Source of the DNA: an uncultured Clostridia bacterium
GTDB taxonomy: Bacteria; Bacillota; Clostridia; Oscillospirales; Oscillospiraceae
Assembly (NCBI GenBank): GCA_937858235.1
Contig: CALLZZ010000151.1
Coordinates: 1-11,196 of the forward strand
Direction: 5' to 3'
Length of the DNA stretch: 11,196 nucleotides
Under the pieces are notes generated by a model. That model had not been told where the DNA came from and searched no databases. It saw only the letters and a list, made by a program, of their open reading frames with translations. A program made the position numbers and the translations under genes. Below are positions 4,846 through 11,105 of the stretch, piece after piece (the first letter of the stretch is position 1; each line of letters begins with the position of its first letter).

Positions 4846-5044
4846 AGTCAGGTATATATTCGGCAATATCCGAGAGCCGACAATTTAAGATTTGGCATAA
4901 CCGATTTAGCGTATAGGTTGAAACCGGCATGTTTTTTTGTAAGCGTTGTACCGTTGCATTACTCATGCCGTTTTTAAAACGGAGCGTGTATGTTGTCGCT
5001 CCTTTTTCTTTCATGGTTTTCCATAGTGGGGCGTAGACGATCAC
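4844..5044 (-). CDS. Xre-family helix-turn-helix regulator (YozG-like)
   Basis: A 66-residue single-domain Cro/C1-type regulator of the short form common in Firmicutes. The pattern is MIVYAPLWKTMKEKGATTYTL, then a helix-turn-helix around MSNATVQRLQKNMPVSTYTL (residues 27-46), then LCQILNCRLSDIAEYIPD. The start is GTG at 5044, with AAGGGGGGA seven bases upstream. No ligand-binding or oligomerization domain follows. It is transcribed away from the operon of the 53-residue protein and the diguanylate cyclase. A perfect inverted repeat at 5089-5104 lies at the start of that operon, so this protein is the obvious candidate repressor of it and of itself. The regulatory link is inferred. Confidence 0.92.
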   Translation of the reverse strand: MIVYAPLWKTMKEKGATTYTLRFKNGMSNATVQRLQKNMPVSTYTLNRLCQILNCRLSDIAEYIPD

Positions 5045-5058
5045 TAAATTATCCCCCC

Positions 5059-5087
5059 TTTACACGTTTTATTATGGTTGCTATAAT
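5059..5087 (+). promoter_or_regulatory. promoter of the diguanylate cyclase operon
   Basis: TTTACA (5059-5064), exactly 17 bases, TATAAT (5082-5087): 11 of 12 consensus bases. Transcription should begin near 5094. No equally good minus-strand promoter for the Xre gene is visible in the same gap. Confidence 0.85.
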
Positions 5088-5088
5088 A

Positions 5089-5104
5089 GCCATATGGATA
5101 TGGC
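5089..5104. promoter_or_regulatory. candidate Xre operator
   Basis: A perfect inverted repeat GCCATAT-GG-ATATGGC one base after the -10 box, covering the predicted transcription start. Related bases TGGCCAT and GCCATA recur at 5101-5118. Its position suits steric repression by the divergently encoded Xre protein; binding is inferred. Confidence 0.6.
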
Positions 5105-5139
5105 CATTAACGAGCCATACAAACGTAAGGAGGATTAAC

Positions 5140-5301
5140 ATGGATTACGAGGCCGCATATAAAATTTTATTCAATGGTATTACAGACGCGCTTACCGAGC
5201 TTGACAAGGCGAACGAAAAAAGCCCGGAAATGATAAGGGCAGAAATGCTATTGCAAAGCGCACAAAGAAAAACCGAGGAAATGTATATTGAGGGAGAATA
5301 G
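5140..5301 (+). CDS. 53-residue hypothetical protein, first gene of the diguanylate cyclase operon
   Basis: A small, acidic, mostly helical protein (MDYEAAYKILFNGITDALTE, then LDKANEKSPEMIRAEMLLQSAQRKTEEMYIEGE). Proteins with this look, a short YKxLFNxITDAL helix followed by a helix ending in EEMYI, are frequent in Firmicutes phages and plasmids, but I know of no established function. The start at 5140 is chosen because a textbook AAGGAGG lies six bases upstream; a longer open frame from 4990 would run through the divergent promoter and lacks a ribosome binding site. It ends eight bases before the diguanylate cyclase start, so the two should be cotranscribed and translationally coupled. Confidence 0.8.
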   Translation: MDYEAAYKILFNGITDALTELDKANEKSPEMIRAEMLLQSAQRKTEEMYIEGE

Positions 5302-5309
5302 GGGGGAGT

Positions 5310-6284
5310 ATGGCAGAAAATGAAAGTAGGATAGAACAGCAGGTAAAAGACAGGGTAAAGGCTTTCAACCGACAAAGGATAGCCCCCATGATAGCCATAG
5401 GGTTTTTGATTATTGCATTTTCTCATTTACCACTGATAGCAGGATATGAACTCCCGCCTTTCTATTTCGCTATGATCTGTCCTTTAGGCTTCTTTTTTTT
5501 ATTAGTAACCTTTGTTCTGTCTTTTCGGCAAGCGGTTATCATATTTTCATTATCAATATTTTTTTTAGCCGTTTTCCTCTTTTTGAAACAAATATGCCCG
5601 GCGTTCTTCTTTATGTCGGCCCTGGTGAGTGCCGGAGCATTTGCAGTTTCGCAGAAGATCGCCAGGGACTTCATTAAGACGGCCACCGAGGAAGTCAGCA
5701 CAACAGACCGCTTGAAGCTCGAAGCGGCCACAGATTATTTGACACAGCTTCTTAACCGGGACGGATTAGAACAGGCCGTAGAAACCGCTTGGGCGTTCTG
5801 TAAACGGAATAAAAAGCATGTCGGCTTTATTATGGCCGACATTGATTATTTTAAAAGTTACAACGATGTATTAGGCCATTTAGAGGGCGACAAAATTTTG
5901 CGGAAAATTGCAGAATGTATAGAGACTTGTTTCAAGCGGCAGACCGATATTATGAGCCGGTTCGGCGGCGATGAATTTATTATTTTTGTGTCGGGCATTG
6001 ACGACGATCAAATATTAGAAATGGCGAAAGCTCTTTCCTCAACTATTTATAGTTTGCAAATTGAAGCCGCCGACCAACATAATGCTTTTAAATTTTTGAC
6101 CGTCAGTATGGGAATTGCAACGAGCGATCTACAGGCGCATGATTTGTCAATCGACCTTTACAGGCAAGTTGACAAGGCTCTATATCGCGCGAAAGCGAGG
6201 GGCCGGAACTGTATTTCATTCAACGGAAAAATTATAAAGACGGAGCCGGAACCAATAGGGGAGGCATGTATTGAAACAAAATAA
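5310..6284 (+). CDS. membrane-bound diguanylate cyclase (GGDEF domain)
   Basis: A 324-residue protein predicted to make c-di-GMP from two GTP. Residues 24-116 contain four hydrophobic segments (about 24-46, 50-71, 74-94, 97-116) with short loops, a compact membrane sensor of no recognised family. A linker helix (117-138) leads to the GGDEF domain. There DYLTQLLNRDGL (142-153), MADIDYFKSYND (175-186, Asp177 for metal, Phe181-Lys182 and Asn185-Asp186 for substrate) and RFGGDEF (217-223) are all intact. RQTD at 210-213, five residues before GGDEF, is a complete inhibitory I-site, so product feedback is expected. No EAL or HD-GYP phosphodiesterase is on the plasmid. The start has a G-run close before the ATG. 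The operon ends in the terminator at 6285. The enzyme may alter host behaviour or plasmid transfer; the target is not visible. Confidence 0.96.
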   Translation: MAENESRIEQQVKDRVKAFNRQRIAPMIAIGFLIIAFSHLPLIAGYELPPFYFAMICPLGFFFLLVTFVLSFRQAVIIFSLSIFFLAVFLFLKQICPAFFFMSALVSAGAFAVSQKIARDFIKTATEEVSTTDRLKLEAATDYLTQLLNRDGLEQAVETAWAFCKRNKKHVGFIMADIDYFKSYNDVLGHLEGDKILRKIAECIETCFKRQTDIMSRFGGDEFIIFVSGIDDDQILEMAKALSSTIYSLQIEAADQHNAFKFLTVSMGIATSDLQAHDLSIDLYRQVDKALYRAKARGRNCISFNGKIIKTEPEPIGEACIETK

Positions 6285-6330
6285 AGCCATAAAAAAGGAC
6301 AGGCTTAAAAACCCGTCCTTTTTTATGGCT
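6285..6330. terminator. strong bidirectional terminator
   Basis: A perfect 16-bp stem, AGCCATAAAAAAGGAC (6285-6300) with its exact complement (6315-6330), starting one base after the diguanylate cyclase stop codon. Both arms carry A6/T6 runs, so it can end transcription from either side; the convergent gene ends at 6360. Confidence 0.9.
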
Positions 6331-6331
6331 G

Positions 6332-6363
6332 ATAATTTTTGAAATTAACTTTTCAAAAATTAT
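6332..6363. repeat. 13-bp perfect AT-rich inverted repeat at the 3' end of the accessory gene
   Basis: ATAATTTTTGAAA (6332-6344) and its exact complement (6351-6363) around a 6-base loop, overlapping the stop codon of the minus-strand gene. It would add a 3' hairpin to that transcript just ahead of the terminator, perhaps for mRNA stability. Confidence 0.6.
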
Positions 6364-6629
6364 GTTTCTGATGTATTATTTTGATTTTTCAGAAGCAAAG
6401 AAACACCCTGAATATTAACTAACTCTTTCAAGAGCTTTTCAAATTCTTCTGGGGGAAGGTTCTCACCGTTTAAATATTTCTCTGCAAGTGCGCCGTTTTG
6501 AATTAGGCGGCGTGTCCTGTTTTTACGGTCTTTTTCTTTTTCACGGTTTACAATAGCTTGTCGCTGTGCTTTCAGTTGCGACATTTTTTCATCTATTTTT
6601 TTTAGCTTTTCACTGTCAACAGTAGCCAT
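6360..6629 (-). CDS. TraD/MobC-like relaxosome accessory protein
   Basis: An 89-residue charged protein. Residues 8-35 form a predicted coiled coil (KLKKIDEKMSQLKAQRQAIV). The following RKNRTRRLIQNGALAEKYL is the signature I associate with small TraD/MobC-type proteins encoded next to MobA/MobL relaxases. Such proteins bind near oriT and help the relaxase nick. The C-terminus is acidic (LPPEEFEKLLKELVNI). I take the start at 6629, where AGGCGGGG lies six bases upstream; the in-frame ATG at 6662 (11 residues longer) has no ribosome binding site. It is transcribed away from oriT on the opposite side from the relaxase operon, a common arrangement for oriT-flanking mobilization genes. The family assignment rests on pattern memory only. 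Confidence 0.75.
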   Translation of the reverse strand: MATVDSEKLKKIDEKMSQLKAQRQAIVNREKEKDRKNRTRRLIQNGALAEKYLNGENLPPEEFEKLLKELVNIQGVSLLLKNQNNTSET

Positions 6630-6803
6630 AGAATACCCCGCCTTTTTAATATAATTTCGCATTAACGGGAGCGAAACCCCGGCACATTCTGAACTGTATG
6701 TTTGCCTTGATAGTCAAACATTTTCCGGCGCGTTATTGGCGTTGCGCCTCAATTACATTATGCGGTCAATGTACCTTCCCGCATAGCGCATTTTCCAATC
6801 CGC

Positions 6804-6833
6804 AAAAGAAAAAAACAACGGTTTTTTTCTTTT
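6804..6833. repeat. 13-bp poly-A/poly-T inverted repeat
   Basis: AAAAGAAAAAAAC (6804-6816), loop AACG, exact complement (6821-6833). It lies in the 677-base stretch between 6629 and 7307 that holds oriT and no convincing gene. From 6630 to 6803 only short weak repeats are visible. An A-tract of this kind can bend DNA next to oriT, or act as a terminator for readthrough toward oriT. Confidence 0.5.
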
Positions 6834-6850
6834 ACTTCTTTCCAAATGCG

Positions 6851-6956
6851 GTGATATTCGCCGCCATACACTTTCCATAATTATATCAGTAAAAACTTGC
6901 TAACGCAAGCATTTACTGATATAATATTCGCAGTAATGGCGGGCGGCGAACATCAC
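6851..6956. repeat. nested inverted repeats flanking the nick region of oriT
   Basis: Outer arms GTGATATTCGCCGCC (6851-6865) and GGCGGCGAACATCAC (6942-6956) are complementary with one G-T pair. Inside, ATTATATCAGTAAA (6880-6893) and its exact complement (6912-6925) form a 14-bp stem, continued by TTGC/GCAA around a 4-base loop. The outer arm ends six bases from the predicted nick. Such dyads are typical binding sites for relaxosome accessory proteins. Confidence 0.7.
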
Positions 6957-6988
6957 GAAGTGCGCACTTATACATTGCTTCGCAATGT
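6957..6988 (-). other. oriT nick region, IncQ/pSK41-like, nicked on the minus strand
   Basis: On the minus strand a perfect 7-bp hairpin ACATTGC-GAA-GCAATGT (6988-6972) is followed directly by ATAAGTGCG and CACTT. MOBQ plasmids have a hairpin followed by ATAAGTGCG|CCCTT, with cleavage at the bar, as I recall for RSF1010, pSK41 and pIP501. Here one base differs (A for C), which makes the core AAGTGCGCACTT self-complementary. Predicted cleavage is between 6963 and 6962 on the minus strand. The strand transferred first would then lead through the accessory gene, and the relaxase operon would enter last. The relaxase encoded at 7609 is of the matching family. Confidence 0.72.
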
Positions 6989-6990
6989 GT

Positions 6991-7196
6991 GCGGCGGGGG
7001 CGTTGCCCCTGCACCCTACAAGGAGTTAGCACCCCTTGACCCGCAATCATGGGGGCGTTGCCCCCAAACCCCCACACTCGCCGTGTGGCAGAGGGCGCAG
7101 TATTGTTATACTGCACCCTTGCGGGCGAGTGTGTCGCTTCACACAGTCAAGTGACGGGTAGTATTTTTTCTGCCGCAGGCGCAACACAGAAAAAAT
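6991..7196. repeat. hairpin-rich region between oriT and the mobilization operon
   Basis: No coding signal is seen. GGGGC-GTT-GCCCC (6997-7009) and GGGGGC-GTT-GCCCCC (7051-7065) are near copies about 54 bases apart. ACACTCGCC (7074-7082) pairs with GGCGAGTGT (7124-7132), enclosing GGGCGCAGTAT-TGTT-ATACTGCACCC (7093-7118). ATTTTTTCTG (7163-7172) pairs with CAGAAAAAAT (7187-7196). It could be the extended relaxosome site, a single-strand conversion signal used after transfer, or the structured leader of the transfer operon. Confidence 0.6.
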
Positions 7197-7233
7197 CTCC
7201 ACCCTTAAACACTTGACAATGTTCCGCTTCTTT

Positions 7234-7260
7234 TCGATTTACTCACCGTGAGTAAATCGA
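7234..7260. promoter_or_regulatory. 12-bp perfect inverted repeat ahead of the mobilization operon
   Basis: TCGATTTACTCA-CCG-TGAGTAAATCGA. A perfect -35 box TTGACA lies just upstream at 7213-7218, but the bases at the right spacing for a -10 fall in this repeat and match poorly (TTTACT at 19 bases is the best). An activator- or repressor-controlled mobilization promoter is plausible. Its left half and loop recur at 7554-7569. Confidence 0.5.
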
Positions 7261-7569
7261 AGGACGGGAGAGCGAACGAAAAGCAAGTGCGAAAGGGAGC
7301 TTTTACATGAAGATCATACGAAAAATAGCATACCTGTTTTATCATATTCTTACCGTTGCATTGACACTATGGACGGTTGCCGGAATTGTCAATGTTTACG
7401 GGGTTTATAAAATCTATCAGGCATTTAAAGATTTAGGCATGACTGGAATATTACATACAAAATGGAGCCTGTATCTTTTGATATGGATTGTTGTATTGCT
7501 TGCCGTCAAAGAAATCCATTATTTGTTATATAAGTTTTCACAAGAAGATTAGAATTTACTCACCGTGAG
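7237..7569. repeat. 16-bp direct repeat pair flanking the small membrane-protein gene
   Basis: ATTTACTCACCGTGAG occurs at 7237-7252 and again at 7554-7569, each followed closely by GGACGGGA (7262-7269 and 7569-7576). The repeats bracket the 81-residue gene and its ribosome binding site, so that gene could have been inserted by, or be lost through, recombination between them. Alternatively both copies bind the same regulator. Confidence 0.75.
7307..7552 (+). CDS. 81-residue membrane protein, first gene of the mobilization operon
   Basis: A small membrane protein with two predicted transmembrane helices, about residues 7-33 (IAYLFYHILTVALTLWTVAG and on) and 50-68 (SLYLLIWIVVLLAVKEIHY), joined by a short loop and ending in a charged tail (YKFSQED). 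AAAGGGAG seven bases before the ATG is a strong ribosome binding site. I recognise no family. It precedes the relaxase gene by 56 bases on the same strand, so it is probably cotranscribed. A membrane-associated helper for transfer, or an entry-exclusion or immunity function, would suit the position, but nothing in the sequence proves it. It lies between 16-bp direct repeats, so it may be a later addition to the operon. Confidence 0.82.
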   Translation: MKIIRKIAYLFYHILTVALTLWTVAGIVNVYGVYKIYQAFKDLGMTGILHTKWSLYLLIWIVVLLAVKEIHYLLYKFSQED

Positions 7570-7608
7570 GACGGGACAGCAATAAAGGGAAAGGAGCGAC
7601 GGCCAAGA

Positions 7609-9420
7609 ATGGCGATATATCATTGTAGCGTGAAAGTTATCGGGCGCAATTCGGGCCGTTCGTCAGTCGGAGCGGCGGCATACCGCGCCGGGGATAAATT
7701 GAAAAATGAGTATGACGGAATAACGCACGATTACACCCGAAAAACGGGAATAGCTTATAGTGAAATTATGTTACCGGAAAATGCCCCGGCTGAATATAAA
7801 GACCGTCAAACTTTGTGGAACGCAGTAGAGAAGGCCGAGAAAAGAAAAGACGCACAGACAGCGCGGGAAATTGAGGTTGCCTTACCTGTAGAGTTAAACA
7901 GAGAAGAACAAATAAAATTACTCCGGGATTTTGTGAAGGAGAATTTTATAAACCGTGGGATGTGTGCCGACATAGCCATACATGATAAAGAGGACGGGAA
8001 CCCACATTCACATATCATGTTGACCACCCGCACCGTAGACAAGGACGGTTTTCAAAAGAAAGACCGTTCCTGGAATGATACAAAAGTGTTAGAGAGTTGG
8101 CGGGAACAATGGGCGGCTTTCTGCAATCGGGAACTTGAAAAAAAAAATATCCCTGACCGGATAGACCATAGGACATTACAAGCGCAGGGAATAGAACGGG
8201 AGCCGACCATACATAAAGGCACAGAAGCCACCCAAATGGAAAGGCGGGGCAAGCAGAGCGAAAGAGGCAAACACAATGAGGAAGTGAGGGCGCGGAATAT
8301 GTCATATACAAAAGATTTTGAAGAACTGGAACGCATGGTAAACGAGCTAAGGCAACAGCAAATCCAGACACAACAGGCCAGCGAGGAACAGGCCCGCGAG
8401 GAAGCCCGCAAGGAAGAACAGGCCCGGAAAGAGGAACAGGCCCGCAGGGAAGAACAGGAAAAACGAGAACGGGAAAGACAGCGCGGCGACGGTTCGGGCC
8501 GTGAGGAACACGCGGAAACAAAGCCAGATACCGAGGCGCGCCGAAGGACGCTAAAGGAGCTTGCCGAGCTTGCCGCAGAACGGCAGACAGAACAACAGGC
8601 CAAGACCAAGCCGGCCGGCGGCGCCGGCGGGACGGATGGAGCAGAAGGGGAAGCCTACGAGCGAGAGCATATAGCCGGGCGGTTACGTTCTTTAAGAGCC
8701 GATTATATAACCCTGGATAAAGAGATACGCGGCCATTCAGAAGAGAACGCCACGAAGCGAGAGGAACAACGGAAAACGGAGAGCCGCGCCGAACAGATAA
8801 CAGAACGGGCGGGGGCCATCGAGCGCATGGCCCGCAGGGTTGCCGATCTGCGAGAGGAACGGGCGCAGTTAGGAGTATTCAAAGGCAAAGAGAAAAAAGA
8901 GCTTGACGGGCAGATACAGAGCCTTTCCCGTTCCCAGGAGCAAGCTATACAGTCTTTCAAAAACGATTTTAAGATAGAGCCGAGCCAGGCCCAGGAAGCG
9001 GCAAGGAAGCTAAGAGAGAGAGCCAGGGAACAGGCGCAGGGCATGAAGGGTATGGCAGAGTGGCAAAAGTCAGTAGAGGCCCAAAAAGATTTACAGGGCA
9101 GGTTACAAGCTATCGAAATCGAGTATAAAACAGAAAAGGCCCTTGCCGATCTTCGCCCGGACAGCCGAGAGATACACGCCCTTGCGAGCCAGACGGACAG
9201 CCGGGCGACGCAGAGGCAGAGCATGAAAGAACGCATAGCGACGAGCCAAGCAGACAGCAAGTTAAATAATATCAGCATCGAGGACTATAAAAAAATCGTT
9301 CAGCGTGTTGACCCAGGCAAGGCCCAACAGATAGTAGACCACATAAAGGCCCATAGGCCGGAGCTGACGCAGGGCCGCGACAGCCACACACGCGGCGGCA
9401 TGGGCGGTATGCAGAGATAG
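7609..9420 (+). CDS. mobA: MOBQ-type conjugative relaxase (MobA/MobL family)
   Basis: A 603-residue relaxase that should cut the minus strand at oriT, stay covalently bound to its 5' end and pilot it through the secretion channel. The N-terminal MobA/MobL domain (about residues 1-210) opens with MAIYHCSVKVIGRNSGRSSV and AAYRAG; Tyr25 is the likely nucleophile. The metal-binding histidines are in IHDKEDGNPHSHIML (His125, His133, His135). Residues 225-300 are an extreme Glu/Arg/Gln/Lys stretch, probably a long charged coiled coil, and helical sequence continues to about 590; no primase or helicase domain is seen. The ribosome binding site AAAGGAG is 12 bases before the ATG, longer than usual, but the start matches the family exactly. 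It is followed after 12 bases by the coupling-protein gene. Confidence 0.96.
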   Translation: MAIYHCSVKVIGRNSGRSSVGAAAYRAGDKLKNEYDGITHDYTRKTGIAYSEIMLPENAPAEYKDRQTLWNAVEKAEKRKDAQTAREIEVALPVELNREEQIKLLRDFVKENFINRGMCADIAIHDKEDGNPHSHIMLTTRTVDKDGFQKKDRSWNDTKVLESWREQWAAFCNRELEKKNIPDRIDHRTLQAQGIEREPTIHKGTEATQMERRGKQSERGKHNEEVRARNMSYTKDFEELERMVNELRQQQIQTQQASEEQAREEARKEEQARKEEQARREEQEKRERERQRGDGSGREEHAETKPDTEARRRTLKELAELAAERQTEQQAKTKPAGGAGGTDGAEGEAYEREHIAGRLRSLRADYITLDKEIRGHSEENATKREEQRKTESRAEQITERAGAIERMARRVADLREERAQLGVFKGKEKKELDGQIQSLSRSQEQAIQSFKNDFKIEPSQAQEAARKLRERAREQAQGMKGMAEWQKSVEAQKDLQGRLQAIEIEYKTEKALADLRPDSREIHALASQTDSRATQRQSMKERIATSQADSKLNNISIEDYKKIVQRVDPGKAQQIVDHIKAHRPELTQGRDSHTRGGMGGMQR

Positions 9421-9432
9421 GGAGGTATAAAG

Positions 9433-10998
9433 ATGGATTTAGGAACAAGCGTTGCAAAGGCCGTTTTAACCATTGTCCGGTTTATTTTCAAACCCGTTAT
9501 GAAATTCCTGATTTTTACGGGACTCATTTTTCCGGCATTGGTAGCAATCTTTCACGAAATATTCAGCACAAAAACGCCAGTACCCGGCTATATATGGGTG
9601 ATTGCCTGGGGACTTTGCATTTATTTTCTTGCACAAAACATGGTCAGGCTGATAACAAAAGACCGCACCTTCAATTTTCTAAAGCTGATTTTTGGACAGC
9701 AGCAGAGCCGGAAGGAACGGGCGGCCACCAATCCGACGATACCGAAGGAGTTGGCCGCGAACAATCCATGCGGCGTTGTTTTCGGCAGGAAGGGCGGCGG
9801 GTATGTAGTGAAGCCGGAAACCCTTGACGGGCATATCCTTTGTGTTGGCGGCGTTGGAAGCGGAAAAAGCTCATGCCTTGCTATTCCGTCTTTGCTTTCC
9901 TGGAATGAGCGTATTTTTGCGATTGATATTAAGGGCGAATTATACGAAAAGACCAAGCATAAACGGCCAAACGTGAAGGTTTTTAACCCCCTGTCTGACA
10001 GTTCCCCCGGCTATAATCCGTATTATCTTTTAGCCGACAGCCGGAACAAAGCCCAGGACGCGCGGGAAATCGCGCTTGCCATCATGCCGACCCCGAAGGA
10101 CGCAAAAGACCCGTTTTGGATTGAGGGCGCACAAAACATTTTCACCGGCGCGATACTGCATTTTTATAACCAGGGATATTCTTTCATAGACACGGTAACG
10201 GCGGTTCAGACCACCCCAATAGAACAGCTTATAACGGAGATCCACCAGAGCGACACCGTAGAGGCCCGCATGTATGTAAATCAGCTTGTAGGGATTGACA
10301 TTAAAACCCTTGCGGGAGTAGCCACCGAATTAGCGAACAGAATTATTATATTTGCCACCGACCCGGACATAAAAGCCTGTTTTTCAAAGTCTTACACCAT
10401 AAGCCCGGCAGACTTAGAGCATGGGGAAGATGTTTTTATCAATATCCCGGAACACCTGATAGACCAATGGAAAGGGATTTTAACCCTTATCGTCAATCAG
10501 TTTCTAAAGCATTTTGAACGTCGGCCAGATCAACAGGGCAACCCGGTTTTATTCCTTCTTGACGAGGCCCCACGCCTGGGAAAAATCGAGGCCATAGTAA
10601 ACGGTTTGGCAACTTTGCGAAGCAAGCGCGTTACCGTTACTTTGTTGATACAGAGCCTTGCACAGCTTGATATGATATACGGCCAGGACACCCGGAAGGT
10701 TATAGCGGACACTTGCGCATATAAGGCCATTTTAAACGCCTTAGACGCGGACACACAGGAATATTTCTCCCGCCTTGTCGGAACATACGACAAGATGAAA
10801 AAGAGCCAGAACGCCAATTTTGAACAGTATACGGGCATGGGAAAAGGCACCGGCGAGAGCAGAACCACCGAAGATAAGCGCATTATAAAGCCGGAGGATT
10901 TTGCAAAGCTCCAGGATATAGTTTTATTAAATCCTTTCAATGGATTTTGCCGGATAGACAAAGCCCCGTATTACAAAGACCCGGCTTTTAAAATTTAG
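9433..10998 (+). CDS. type IV coupling protein, VirD4/TraG family
   Basis: A 521-residue ATPase of the VirD4/TraG family, which links the relaxosome to a type IV secretion channel at the inner membrane. Two transmembrane helices lie at about 25-44 and 53-71, then the ATPase domain. Walker A is GGVGSGKSS (139-147), followed by IFAIDIKGELYEKT (161-174), characteristic of the family. Walker B is VLFLLDEAPRLG (372-383, Asp377-Glu378), and LLIQSLAQLDMIYG is a conserved motif near 415. A helical all-alpha insert lies between the two. The start has AGGGAGG seven bases upstream. Length and motifs are complete, so it should be functional. No other secretion gene (VirB4, VirB6, lytic transglycosylase) is on the plasmid, so it must dock to a channel supplied by another element. 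Confidence 0.96.
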   Translation: MDLGTSVAKAVLTIVRFIFKPVMKFLIFTGLIFPALVAIFHEIFSTKTPVPGYIWVIAWGLCIYFLAQNMVRLITKDRTFNFLKLIFGQQQSRKERAATNPTIPKELAANNPCGVVFGRKGGGYVVKPETLDGHILCVGGVGSGKSSCLAIPSLLSWNERIFAIDIKGELYEKTKHKRPNVKVFNPLSDSSPGYNPYYLLADSRNKAQDAREIALAIMPTPKDAKDPFWIEGAQNIFTGAILHFYNQGYSFIDTVTAVQTTPIEQLITEIHQSDTVEARMYVNQLVGIDIKTLAGVATELANRIIIFATDPDIKACFSKSYTISPADLEHGEDVFINIPEHLIDQWKGILTLIVNQFLKHFERRPDQQGNPVLFLLDEAPRLGKIEAIVNGLATLRSKRVTVTLLIQSLAQLDMIYGQDTRKVIADTCAYKAILNALDADTQEYFSRLVGTYDKMKKSQNANFEQYTGMGKGTGESRTTEDKRIIKPEDFAKLQDIVLLNPFNGFCRIDKAPYYKDPAFKI

Positions 10999-10999
10999 T

Positions 11000-11060
11000 C
11001 AATTTGCCTTTTTTTCTGTCCTTCAGCGCGGCTGATCGACGCGGCAGGAAAGGCAAATTG
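11000..11060. repeat. 12-bp perfect inverted repeat enclosing 37 bases
   Basis: CAATTTGCCTTT (11000-11011) and AAAGGCAAATTG (11049-11060) frame a GC-rich interior with a small CAGC-GCG-GCTG hairpin (11024-11034). It starts just after the coupling-protein stop codon and ends 45 bases before the next gene. There is no T tail after the right arm, so it is not an ordinary terminator. A processing site in the operon mRNA, a protein-binding site or a recombination site are all possible. Confidence 0.65.
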
Positions 11061-11105
11061 CACAAAAGAAGCCATTCAGGAAGCAAAGAGAAAGGAGTTG
11101 ATACC

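Noticed and set aside
4990..5139. Longer N-terminus for the 53-residue protein
   Set aside because: It would overlap the Xre gene, the -35/-10 boxes and the operator; the ATG at 5140 has a perfect ribosome binding site.
6698..7154. Two short plus-strand open frames over oriT
   Set aside because: No ribosome binding sites; they cross the nick site, dyads and hairpins and have low-complexity, implausible products.
5045..7306. c-di-GMP riboswitch near the diguanylate cyclase or mobilization genes
   Set aside because: I looked for the GEMM-type conserved core in the leaders of the cyclase, accessory and mobilization operons and did not see it.
8015..9278. Long minus-strand open frames opposite the relaxase gene
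   Set aside because: Cys/Ser/Leu/Arg-rich shadows of the Glu/Arg-rich coiled-coil coding strand; no start signals.
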